Shown piece by piece: positions 33,481 to 44,100 of a stretch of 64,000 nucleotides of DNA. Source of the stretch: Chromobotia macracanthus. Its lineage: Eukaryota; Chordata; Actinopteri; Cypriniformes; Botiidae. Location: the NCBI GenBank assembly GCA_036877525.1, contig JAZGTH010000124.1:930001-994000 (forward strand), in the 5' to 3' direction. The position numbers were made by a program, and so were the translations under genes. The notes beneath the pieces are model-generated. The model made no database searches. It was not told the origin of the DNA and saw only the letters and a program-made list of their open reading frames with translations. The first letter of the stretch is position 1. Every line of letters starts with the position of its first letter.

Positions 33481-35600
33481 TTACAGGATGTGTAGAAAAA
33501 ATCGGCACAACATATGCCTCTCTCCATATGTGACGTCTTTATTTTTAGCAGAAGTCATGTTTCCCTTCAGTCCTATACGAAATTCATTTACAGGTAAATA
33601 ATCTGAGTTCAGTTACAGGTACTTTCACAGGTACTTTTCGGTTCAGTTCTGTTTTCAAGCCCTTAAGGAATGAGGAATCCATGACAAACAACCTTACGCA
33701 AAAGTATGGTTAAGAGCACCATGTTTTCTTTTTTCTAGTGCTCAGTCTGTGCCATATGTTTACCTGTTATCTGCAGTACAAAACCAATATATAGTTTAAG
33801 ATATGTGAACATATTGCCCAAACCTATTTTTGTTGCACATCTTATAATCTTTATTATTTGTGTAATAATAAATTGTATAATATCAGAAAGATTATTAAAA
33901 ATAAAAAACATCTATGATATGGGTGCAAAAATACCCCACCAGCTCCTGATTCAATAACCTATTTATAAACAGTTTTGAACTAGTTTTGAACTAATCAGTT
34001 GAATTAAGTTATTTAGTGACAAACTTGCTGCCACCTGATGGTGGTTTTAGTTTCACCTTTAGACGTATAATTACATTTATTTTTTAATCAATCTTGTTTT
34101 TATATTCAGAATGATATACTCAAAACATTAACCTTATAACATTGCTGTGTAAATGCATGTATCCCATGTCTGAACCATATTAAACAGTTGTGTAAATACA
34201 TCAAAATGACACTTAAGATGCAGATCCTCTAACATCTTTGCAGTGTGAAGTTTATATTAAATTAATAACAGTGTTATTAATTTAATTCAATTTATTAATT
34301 AAATTTAAGAATTTGACTGAGGTGATAGATATATTTAAGAAAAATTAAATTTAAAAGATAAAAGCACCACTGAAAATCTATGTAACTGTAGTGTTGTTTT
34401 TAATCTTAGCCAGTAAATCGTGCACATTTGTCACTCTCGTGCAAAATCACGTTGGCGCTTCCATAAGTGGACACCAGGCGGCGCCTTTGCGCCTCTTTGT
34501 AACATCCGTCCTGATTTTAAATGTCAGGTGCAGGAGAAACAATTTTAATTATGATTAACATGCTTAAAAAGGACAACAGACTGAAGGTGACCAAGTGTAC
34601 AGTAGAAACATTAGTTTCTTTTACCATCTGTAAAACCTTCTAGTGTCACACTGTTAAAAAATAGGTAAGGTAGAGCAAACAAGTGGAGCCAATGTCAAGT
34701 TCGGGGTTGTTCAACAGTTGTAGTTCTGCACCTGTTCAATAAAAAGGCAAGGTAATCTCTCCCCCGCCTCAATGCTCTGCAAACCATATTCAGTGATTTT
34801 TTTCTTTTATTCTTGTTTACCTCTGTGTCAACAGCAGCTTTTCTAAGCGCCACAATATCTCACATAATCAGTAACGTTTCTTCTTTATCTTCTTTTTTCT
34901 TGTCTGTTAGCAGCAGCTAAATAAACCCCAAAGGTTATTTTTAGTATTTAAGTATTTTAAAATTTAAAGTAAGTAAATATAAAGTTTTTTTTAGTAATTA
35001 GTCAGATGTAGAGCTGGGGATTGATACAGATTTCACAGAATAAAATGTTAACAGTTTCAATCTGATTCACTTTGCAAAGACCCACCCCCTTTGTTACTGT
35101 TGCTACGTTCTGCAAGCATTCAGTAATATCTAAAAATAATGGATCATTTCTGGAAAAATTATGCGTTGATTGTTAAGAGAAAGGCCTTTAGCAAAAATGC
35201 AATAAGTGCACATATTGTATTACATAAATGTTATAAAAATGTTTATAATGTAATAATTTTCTCAAAACAACAACAATTTTTACATTGAGAAATGTATTAC
35301 ATTATAAACATACCAAAAACCTATTGTCAACTGTAATATCTTTTATATACTAAAGACATTAGTATTCCTTTACAGTACTTTTTTTATCTAAATCTTTTTG
35401 TAAATTGCTGCTAAGTTTAAACTTTCTGTGAATTGCACCATTTAAATATGCATGCATAATTATTGTTGTTGTTTTTATAAGTTCTTATAAGTTCTCATCT
35501 GTTTTCTTAGTTACTAATTATGTTCACCTGTGTCTAGTTTGCAGACGTGTCTAGAACATGTAGGTTTGCCTTGTATAACATCAATTAAATCCGGCTTTAC
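33481..35600. other. Long non-coding stretch, nothing recognised
   Basis: AT-rich sequence with many stops in all frames. No repeat terminus, exon or RNA gene can be supported. A short GC-rich patch lies near 34470-34500. Confidence 0.5.
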
Positions 35601-35604
35601 CTCA

Positions 35605-35990
35605 CTGAATGTGCGATACAGCTCCTTATCCAGGCCCTTGTAATTTCAAGCTGGACTACTGCAATGCTCTGTTGGCAAGCCTTCCAACACAGGCACTCAA
35701 ACCACTAATAATAACTAATTCTGAACGCTTTGAAGATCAGCAACTCAACTGGTCTTCAAAGAGCCTAAAAGAGCCTAAAAGGGTCCATGTCAGGGCCTCT
35801 TCTCATTGCCCTTCACTGGCTACCAGTTGCTGTTTGCATCAAGTTCAAATCTCTGCTTCTTGCATACAAAACAACTACTGGCTCTGCACCAACCTACCTT
35901 CACAAACTCATTTACATCCACACCACTTCCAGATCCCTACAGTCAGCGAAAGAATGTTACTGTCATCAATCTTGGTCATCATTATGCCAT
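35605..35990 (+). mobile_element. L2-type LINE fragment (ORF2 C-terminus)
   Basis: At 35620-35700 the sequence reads as LIQALVISSW and then a shifted LDYCNALLA segment. At 35787-35940 one frame gives ALHWLPVAVCIKFKSLLLAYK and TGSAPTYLHKL, the hallmark C-terminus of teleost L2. Frame shifts separate the parts. It overlaps in family with the remnant at 640-2105. Confidence 0.8.
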
Positions 35991-36241
35991 TAAAGATGCT
36001 AAACTATAAACAGAAGAAAATATACTTCTAAAAATATAAATAAAAATATTTTCAAAAATATTTTAAAAATATTTATGGCCAAAAATGTGAAACAGGAAGG
36101 CTGTTATATCTACTGCGTATATTGAATGATTTACCAAAATTATGAGCAATATGTTTTGTCATGGGAGACAAAATAGAATAAAATAGTCCATATTGTTGGG
36201 TTAAAAATAACCCAACAAGTAACCCAACTATGGATTGGTAT

Positions 36242-36656
36242 CGTCACAGTGAAGGCTCCTCCGAATCACCAGAGGGAGCCGTCACCTGAATACTAGTCTT
36301 TCATTTGGACTACAACTCCCATGAGGCCGCATTCCTGGGACTGATTACCTGTGCACCTGTTTCCTGTTTTTCTTACTATATAAGCTCCATGCAAATGCTG
36401 GTTTATTGTGAAGTATTGTTTTGCCACTGCTAATGTTTCTGAGTGGGTTTCTCTGGGTCTGGATTTCTTGTTGTTACTGATTGGATTGTTTATCGTTACT
36501 GATTATTATCTGCATGCCTCAACCCTTGCCTGTTTTCTGATTCTGATCTGCCTAGCCTCTGTTATACCTGTTTTTGACAGTTATTGACCCTGTTTGTCTG
36601 TTGTTCTCTAATAAAGTGCTGCAAATGAATCCAACTGCCTCCGAGCCTTTGTTACA
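36242..36656 (+). mobile_element. Solo LTR, Sushi-like family, with GGTAT target duplication
   Basis: The unit of 415 bp ends TTGTTACA and is bounded by GGTAT at 36237-36241 and 36657-36661. It starts CGTCACAG, one change from the expected TG start. It contains a TATATAA box near 36376-36386 and 'aataaagtgctgcaaat' near its end, fitting an LTR promoter and poly(A) signal. It lies inside an older 'gttgggttaaaaataacccaac' foldback repeat (36196-36217). Confidence 0.85.
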
Positions 36657-36661
36657 GGTAT

Positions 36662-37255
36662 AGCACCTTTCCATCTGTGGGTTATTTTAGCCCAATAAAT
36701 TGAATGACACAAAAGTTCATAAATTTTTAAAAATGCGGTCACAATGCTTTTTGTCTGAAAAGAATAAAAAATGATTCACGGTTTGGTCTGCACAGACTTC
36801 TGTTTCCCTGAATGTGTGAAGAATTTTGAAAATTTGGCTTCAATATTGAACAATGCTTGTTAGCAATTGAAATAAACTTTAATATGTCTTTTGGGTACTG
36901 GACCTTCTGATGATCAGTAACATTGAATACAAAGTTAATTTACATTAAATACTGGCCATATGTGTAACTCCACAAGGAATATTTTAGATTGCATGCTGCA
37001 AGAACTCCCAAATGGGAGCAGAAGGCTTTGGATAGTTTGTCATCGATTTAAAAAATATTTGAAGCATACATTGACTGCTTGAAGTAAGGTCTCCTGTTCA
37101 ACTGCCATTGTCCCTGTTCATTGAAAGTCATGAAAATGTGGTATGAATTCCCCCTGTACCCAAGTGACAGATGTGAAATATGTAGTTTAAAATATTAATG
37201 AATCTGTGAAACATATATTCTTTACACTTATGCTATTTTGAAGGGGTTTTGAAGA
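36662..37255. other. Non-coding stretch, nothing recognised
   Basis: AT-rich; no motif supported. Confidence 0.45.
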
Positions 37256-37366
37256 CTCACTTAAATAGACAACCAATTCCAAGGGTGCAGGACATTATGA
37301 ATAGCCTTGGTGGAAATTCTTGGTTCTCATCATTAGATCAAGGGAAGGCCTACCACCAGGGGTATA

Positions 37367-37505
37367 TGAATAGGACCTCAGCTGTTGGGAGTCCTTTCAG
37401 AGATACTAGTTGACAGGCTTTGGAGAATCTGTTCTCTGACTTCAGGGTACATATGTATGATTGGGAGGACAACCCGGCGGAACAGGGTCAGAGACACTGG
37501 CTTCT
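37367..37505 (-). repeat. 139-bp inverted copy of Gypsy copy D sequence
   Basis: Reverse complement of 32946-33084 with only two mismatches over 139 bp. It includes that copy's private deletion junction within integrase. It lies inside the RT frame of another Gypsy family. Confidence 0.9.
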
Positions 37506-37660
37506 GTAAGGAAGTTAACATCTAACAGCTTTTGTGACACCCTGGGGCCTATATGAATGGGTGTGTATTCCTTTTGGGTTAATGAATGCTCCAGCAGCAT
37601 GTACGGAAGAGTGCTTAGAAGGCTTGCATGATGAGATCTGCATTCCATACCTCAATGACA

Positions 37661-37883
37661 GTTATGGGGCAGTTGTGGCTTACCAGAAGGTTGTTGGTTC
37701 GATTCCAGAGCTGGCAGGTAGCAACTGAAGTGCCCTTGAGCAAGGCACCTTACCCCTAATTGCTCCCCGGGTGCAGTAGTGTGCTGCCCACTGTGTTTTT
37801 GTGTTCACTCCTCACCAGTGATGGGTTAAATGCAGAGGTCACTTTTCGGGTATGGGCTACCATATCAGACAAATGTCACTTTC
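37661..37883 (+). mobile_element. tRNA-derived SINE with ATGACA target duplication
   Basis: ATGACA stands at 37655-37660 and 37884-37889. The body has a B-box-like GGTTCGATTCC near 37696, then 'gagcaaggcacctta', 'gctccccgggtg' and 'gatgggttaaatgcagagg', and ends 'caaatgtcactttc'. Removing it restores the RT reading frame around YLND/TLVFS, which defines its borders. Confidence 0.9.
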
Positions 37884-38060
37884 ATGACACCTTGGTGTTT
37901 AGTAAGACCTTAGAGAACCATGTCCATGATGTAAGAAAAGTGATGCAATGTCTTATGCAACATGGCATCAAACTTAAGTATGAATTTTTCTATATAAAGT
38001 CTATTACCTGGGTAGAATACCCTCTGCAGAAGGAAGTTGATCCCGGAGGCACAAAAGCTG

Positions 38061-38791
38061 TTAGATCTGCGAAAAACAAACGTATGACATGTTAAAAATA
38101 CCCCAGAAGATAATGCTTACATGAAAGACAATTTAGAGACAAAGAAAAAATACATGAAAACTGGTGTCCTGTCAAGTAAGCCTGTCACTCTGGACTGATC
38201 AACATCACTTTTGAACAGCTAATTAATTGTTTGCTCCAGCCCCTTGTATGAACATTCCCTGAGGTGGTAGAAAAACTACCACCTACACTCAGGGAAGCTT
38301 AAACCTCTCACCTTGAAGTGTCAATCACCAAACATTCTGTAATTACTTGTATTATGCCCCAACTTTTACCATATATAGTGACTGCATACTTGTATAGAAC
38401 CTAGCCCTATGAGGAGGTCCTGGTAAACTTCGCAATTTCTGGAAAGATAACATTCATATAGTTGTGCGACAGATAAGTGGTGACCTTCCAATTTATGATT
38501 CAAACCAAATAAAGGGAAAGGGATGATCCCAAGTCCTGCATCACAACTTAATGCCTTTTGACCACCTGCCTCTTGAAAATGCTCCACATCCAAAGACCAA
38601 AGAGAATAAACTTAACACCTGCCTAAAAGGGAAAGGTACCCATTAAAGAGTACTTGACTATGATGAACTTGGTACACTGATTTATAATGTCAGGCAACTA
38701 AATGAGATCTTGCAGACATCACCACAGAACTAATCTTGTATGTCTACAGGGCCCGTCAACATGGTTGCCACCTGTTCAGCAATACTGTTAC
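38061..38791. other. Non-coding stretch with a small hairpin
   Basis: Near 38258-38297 an imperfect hairpin pairs 'tccctgaggtggtag' with 'ctaccacctacactcaggga'. Otherwise nothing is recognised. Confidence 0.4.
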
Positions 38792-39135
38792 TGTCAGGGT
38801 CCTGGTTTCCTGTTTCAAGTCTTCTTAGTTTCTCTTACCAGGATCCAGACATTCCCTGTGTTTCGTGTCAGTGCATGTTGTTTAGATCCTGACTCAATTC
38901 TAGTTGTGGTTCTTGTTTCTTGGAGTCAGAATCTAAACTCATGCTCTGAGTCTTTGTTTTCTGTGGAAGCACATGGCCTCTGTTTACATTTGCCATGTGC
39001 TCTCCAAACGCATGTCTTGACCCCGCCCCCTTATTTCCTTGTTTATCCCATTTTCAGTTAATTTCTCTCATCTGTTTGTCTTGTTACCTCCCGCCTTGGT
39101 TTGATCCTATTTAAGGCCCTTGTGTTTTTTGGTTG
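38792..39135 (+). mobile_element. Truncated LTR of the TGTCAGG family
   Basis: Begins TGTCAGGGTCCTGGTTTCCT and follows the family sequence through 'gtggaagcacatggcct' and 'cccttgtg', then ends before the second half. It is the mirror of the 26668-27215 copy, which keeps the other end. Confidence 0.75.
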
Positions 39136-39361
39136 TTTTTTTTTTTGAGGTTTTTGCTCTAAGATTCTGAGGCAATATCGTCATGCGGCACATTATATAT
39201 GACATCATGGCCATGACATTGGCCAGTTCATTTCTCTGCTATTATTCAATAGGATTTCAGGAAATTTTGGAGAAAGGGATTCCCCATAACGTCAGTTACT
39301 GACAGTGGTTCAGTGAACCATTCTCAATAGAGAACCACAGAGTTGCACTTCAGTTACATTG

Positions 39362-39592
39362 AAGTGACATGTTTGTCCGATATAGTAGACCATACCCAAA
39401 ATGTGACCTCTGCATTTAACCCATCACTGGTAAGGAGTGAACACACGCTGCAAGTCGTGAACAGACACACACACCCGGAGCAGTGGGCACTACTGAGGCG
39501 GCACTTCAGTTACAACCTGCCAGCACTGGAATCAAACCGACAACCTTCTGATTACAAGTTTGACTCACTAACAAATAGGCCACAAGTGTCCC
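39362..39592 (-). mobile_element. tRNA-derived SINE, minus strand
   Basis: Same family as 22649-22910. It carries 'gacctctgcatttaaccc' and 'actggaatcaaaccgaca', the complement of the B-box region, near its right end. It has an internal deletion after 'gcagtgggca'. Confidence 0.78.
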
Positions 39593-39993
39593 ACAATTGA
39601 GGCAGAGATGCTGCGGTTTATTGTTATAAATAATTTATTGTTTTTTATTATTATTTTACATATGTATCATATTAAGCATGTATGTCTTAATATGACACAT
39701 ATCATCTGTCATGGTAATTGCCTAAATGTCGCAGAGTCTCAGAAGTCTATTTGCTACTTGCATGTCATGTTTTCCAAGGTCCTTGCTTGTTTTTTGGACA
39801 TCCCGCGATTTCATTTAAAGTTTAAAGGTACACTTTCAGGAAACGTTCGCAGGGTCGACGTTCTGTCGACTTTTTTGTTCTGCTATCCGAACCTGTATTT
39901 AAATAATATATTACACTGATACAATTAGCAGTAATACAGATAAAACCATGGAAGCTACAAAAAAGTTACAAAATATGTTTTCATTTATTTTAG

Positions 39994-40044
39994 GGTCCAG
40001 GCCAAGGGGAAGACTCAGGTGGAGGTGGAGCAAACAGCTGGTAA
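39994..40044 (+). other. Exon-like segment followed by a poly(A) signal, unassigned
   Basis: A good acceptor ('tgttttcatttattttag') ends at 39993. The next 48 bases are open in frame 1 and encode a Gly-rich peptide ending GGGGANSW, stopped by TAA at 40042. AATAAA follows at 40112-40117. This looks like the last exon of an unknown upstream + strand gene. Alternatively it is a noncoding 5' exon of ednrb, because GTAAAT at 40041 could be a donor. No upstream partner exon was found. Frame 2 is also open over most of it, so the frame is unproven. Confidence 0.3.
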
Positions 40045-40223
40045 ATGACATCCGAACGACCGCACACACAAACGCTGACAAAGAGAGATAATCGTAGCAA
40101 CTGTTTTATAAAATAAAAGTATCTTGTACCCGATCGCTTATGCGTGTGTTTGTTTCTTAGAGTTCAAATGTACACTACCCATCAAAAAAAACATTAAAAG
40201 GACGTTAATGACCCTACAAAAGT

Positions 40224-40237
40224 TAACCATTACCATT

Positions 40238-40333
<96 letters not shown>

Positions 40334-40347
40334 AATGGTAATGGTTA
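40224..40347. repeat. Long palindrome: (AT)n tract with perfect 17-bp flanking inverted arms
   Basis: TAACCATTACCATTTGT (40224-40240) is followed by 90 bp of alternating AT with a single interruption near 40294. It is closed by the exact complement ACAAATGGTAATGGTTA (40331-40347). The whole 124 bp can extrude as a cruciform. It lies about 300 bp before the ednrb start codon. Confidence 0.95.
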
Positions 40348-40650
40348 TCACCCTCTCATCAGACTTCTCGGATTACTGTGGTGGGAGGGGTAGTATGGAG
40401 AATCATCTGAGTGAACGCTGCTCAGATGAAACAGTTATCATTATGGTCAAGGGAACGACATAGAATTGGTTTCAAGGAAATAAATGGTGTAACATTTCAA
40501 AAGATAATTCCGCTCAAAGTTTTATTGGACTTGTTTACTCTTCAGGAGATGTTAAGAATTCTGTTTATATATAATTTTGTGTTCTTTGTTATTTGAAACA
40601 AGAGACAGCAACAGGATTTGAAAGGTATTGTAACTTTTTTCGTTTTTGTG

Positions 40651-41118
40651 ATGACCAATTTAATTCGCAGTTTTAATAGAATGTTCAATAACTATTTAAT
40701 TCAAATAACGGATACAAGACGCGTCATTTATTTTTTCATTCTCATGACTGGATGCTTGATAAGCGCTCAGGGGAAGGATTCTAATAGGAGACAATTTTTC
40801 CCGGGACCCGTTTCTCCAACTGTCAAATATGCAGTTGGAAACAACAATTTGATGAAACACAATGTCTCCATACCTCGACTACCAAGACCTTTGCCCCCTA
40901 TGTGCACAGGTCCCACAGAAATCAGGGACACTTTCAAGTATATTAACACCATAATTTCATGCTTCGTGTTTGTGGTTGGGATAATTGGAAACTCTACGCT
41001 GCTCAGAATCATTTGTAAAAATAAATGCATGCGGAATGGTCCTAATATCCTGATTGCAAGTCTGGCGCTTGGGGACCTGTTGCATATCGTGATAGACATT
41101 CCTATTAACGTGTATAAG
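40651..41118 (+). CDS. ednrb: ednrb coding exon 1
   Basis: Carries the N-terminal region, TM1, intracellular loop 1 and TM2. The frame opens after a TGA at 40594, and the first ATG is 40651. A hydrophobic VIYFFILMTGCLIS stretch near 40726-40767 fits a signal peptide core, so the nearer ATGs at 40681 or 40744 are also possible. MCTGPTEIRDTFKYIN leads into TM1. The exon ends at IPINVYK with donor GTAAGT at 41119, phase 0. It ends where I recall exon 1 of vertebrate EDNRB ending. Confidence 0.93.
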
Positions 41119-44100
41119 GTAAGTGACCATTGTTATATGTTTATTTTATTAAGGCTGCACAGCGTTTTTGTTCCTTTGTTATGTAAGGGGTTTTTTTTTC
41201 ACTTTAATGAGTTCATATAATATATATATAATTGTATATTCCTAGTATTCCTTAAGAATTACTGTCCCATGAGAAACTACTCTTGATTATATACATTCTA
41301 GCAGGATTCACTTATTTCTAATATGAATTTTGGAAGCATGTGGAGTAAGGTTGGCACCCAAATCAACTGGTTATTTTTAAATCAAAATATTTCAAACATG
41401 GCATTTATTCAAGTGGGCTACAGAGAAGTCAGAGGTACATTTGGCCTACTTATTATTTTATTTTTATAGATATACTTGAGAAAAATACAGTATGTTTTCT
41501 GCTTCTTGTGCATGTTGAAGTTTATAGTATTAAGTCAGCTTTGGAGTGGAATAGAGCAAATAGCGCATACAGCAGCTGGAACTGAACCAGATCTTTTTCT
41601 ATATGGTCCCTTAAGCCTTCACAGAACAGATAAACATCTGTCTGATCTGACTGATAATTCTTTCAAAGTGTGGGAGAATTATAACACACTTGATTCATAC
41701 TGGATTCATTATAGGCCATTACCAGAATATAATTATAAATTTAATCACTGAGCATCAAGTTGCTGCAAAAAAGCAAATCTCTTTATGTCATACATAAAAC
41801 ATAATTTAATAACTTGACTAATGACTGCTCTTTTGGTCATATTTATATGCATTTGGCAATGATATAAATTGTCAGCTGGTTTAACAACAACACATTTCAT
41901 TGTAATTATTTTAGGCCAGATGGCACTGAAGTTTCCAAGGTTTCTAACCTTGAAAATGATAAAAAAATTTGATGAAAAATTACTTTATAAAGATGGCAGC
42001 ATCATTATTTTGTTTATACATTGGTAAGGACGTAATAACATCTGCTGACTTTAGCAAACCTTGTTACATTACATACCAAGGGTGACAATTCAAAAATGAG
42101 AAAAAAACATTTGGTGTTCTTTATCTTAATTTTCATGCCAGTAACTCAAGAATTACATTTTCAATGGGTTTTAATGGTTGAAAACCATATATGGGTAACT
42201 TAACATACAGATGGCACTTACTGTATATTTCAAGCAAGAACAGCATGCAGACATGAACAATAATTGGCCAAAATAACACTGGAAACAAAAGTACATATAT
42301 ACAGACTAAACAAAGACACATTCTTACTTTGAGAACATGACTATTGGAACATATGTCTTTTCTGGTATGTATTGAGTAAAATGACACAGAGAGCCTCCTT
42401 CACTGCTCCTTGTCCTGGTCATCCTAACCAGGCCTTGGCGGTGAGCACTGATGGAAACCTGGGGAGTTTAACAGAAGTGTGTTTACTGGGTAAATCCCCA
42501 TGATCCTCCCATTCCCCAGCATGGTCTGTTCCACCGCTAGAGTTCATGGACAAATTAGGTGTCACAGACCTATGCTTAATTTTGTCCACTTTGGTGGTCC
42601 AGGAGTGCCAACAGTGGCATAACCTTGCAGAGATGAAGGACACCAAGAAGGTTCCCTTCTTTATGTGTCACTCTCTCAGGGTAGCCCCTTTAGTGATATG
42701 TCAAGGATTTTGCTTAACAGTTTTTGGCAGTAAAGAAACAGACAGAGGCCATCAAGCACATCCTGCAGTCCACAGACCCCAGCAGTCCACTCTCAAGCAG
42801 GTGGCACATGGTTGATGCTTCCCAACCTGTCATGGTGGCTGGTCAGGACAATCTGGTGTTCGTTACACAATCGTTCTTCATCACAGACCATTTATTTGAT
42901 ATGCCTTTGAAGGATGAGAATATCAGAACAAGACCCTCCCTTTCAGGTTGTGTCTTCCCCCTTAAGGGAGCAGGGTATTCGTATTCTCAACTACCTTGAC
43001 GACTTGGTAAATTCTAGCTCAGTCTTTGGAGTTGGTTTTCGAACACAGGGACCAGGTCCTTTGTCACTTTGCCAAACTGGGACTTTTGGTCAACTGGGAA
43101 ATAAGCAAGCTCTTTCTAGTGCAGAGAGAACTTCTCTGTGTGGAGTTGGATTCAGTCACCATGACAGCATGGCTTTTGCGAAACTGTGCTCAGTCATTGA
43201 TGGACTTCTTGAACATATCCCCATTGAACAGTCCCATTAAATCTTTTTCAGAGGCTCCTGGGGTATATGGCATCCAAAGATGGTATGACATCCACAGAAT
43301 CTTTATAGCCCTTTGTTGGACCTTGCATTTCTATAGGCATGAGTTCCCTTCTGACAAGTGTCCAAGTGTTTGCAGAAAACTGGCAGAAAAACGGTATATA
43401 TCAGATGTTACGCTGTATATATAATATGGGGGACAACTCGCACAACTTGTGTGGTGTATGTTTAGGAGAAGAGCACACACAGTCAGTTCTTAAGGAGGCC
43501 AATTACATGCGTAACCTTAGGCCTGTTTCACACTGTGCATGTGAATGCATTGCATTGCATATTTTTGGGGGGCCCATGTTAATGGTTTAGAGCTTTTACA
43601 CTGTACACAGATGTGGCGCATCTGGCCCATTCCAGAACTGGTGCTGTGCAACGATCGCTTCTGCAGCGAGTCTATTTTAACAGCACTGTTAACGCTATTT
43701 TAAGTGATGGTGCATTGATCATGGTCAAAATACACATGGATTGACTCAATAAAGTAGAAATTGTAACAAAAAGTACACTGATGATGTCTGTTTTAAACAG
43801 TCCATTGATAATGGACACACCCCCACTGCCAACCAACACGCTCCCAATCACCCGAGTTCTAATCAACCAGCATATAAAGCCACATGCACTCCTCACCCCT
43901 TTGTCTGGCTCACAGCTTGCAATTGTGATTTTTCCGGCTCTCCCTCATTGTATACTAACCTGAACAGAGCCCAGGAAGAAAAACAATCCATGGCAACGGT
44001 TTTGCAATTTGTCCCCTCAGTTTATAAACCATACTCACAAATTCTTAAACTGTTCCCTCTGTTTAACAAATCGTGCCGACGGATTAAAAACCGTACCCAC

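Larger units (their letters stand above)
37259..38060 (+). mobile_element. Gypsy-like reverse transcriptase remnant (copy E, different family), doubly interrupted
   Basis: Before 37366 the frame encodes an RT stretch with SLGGNSWF and DQGKAYHQG. After a 139-bp foreign insert it resumes with TAFVTPWGLYEW (about 37518) and IPFGLMNAPAA. The catalytic box appears as YLND, reaching 37658. It is then broken by a SINE (37661-37883) and resumes with TLVFSKTLENHVHDVRKV. The usual YLDD has Asp changed to Asn at the third position, a loss of a metal ligand. The family is distinct from the Sushi copies, whose active site is YIDD. Confidence 0.78.

Noticed and set aside
40124..40393. 89-codon frame with alternating Tyr-Ile
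   Set aside because: It is a translation of the (AT)n palindrome, not a protein.
42133..42387. 84-codon minus-strand frame inside ednrb intron 1
   Set aside because: Hydrophobic but without domain or splice signals; AT-rich intronic sequence.
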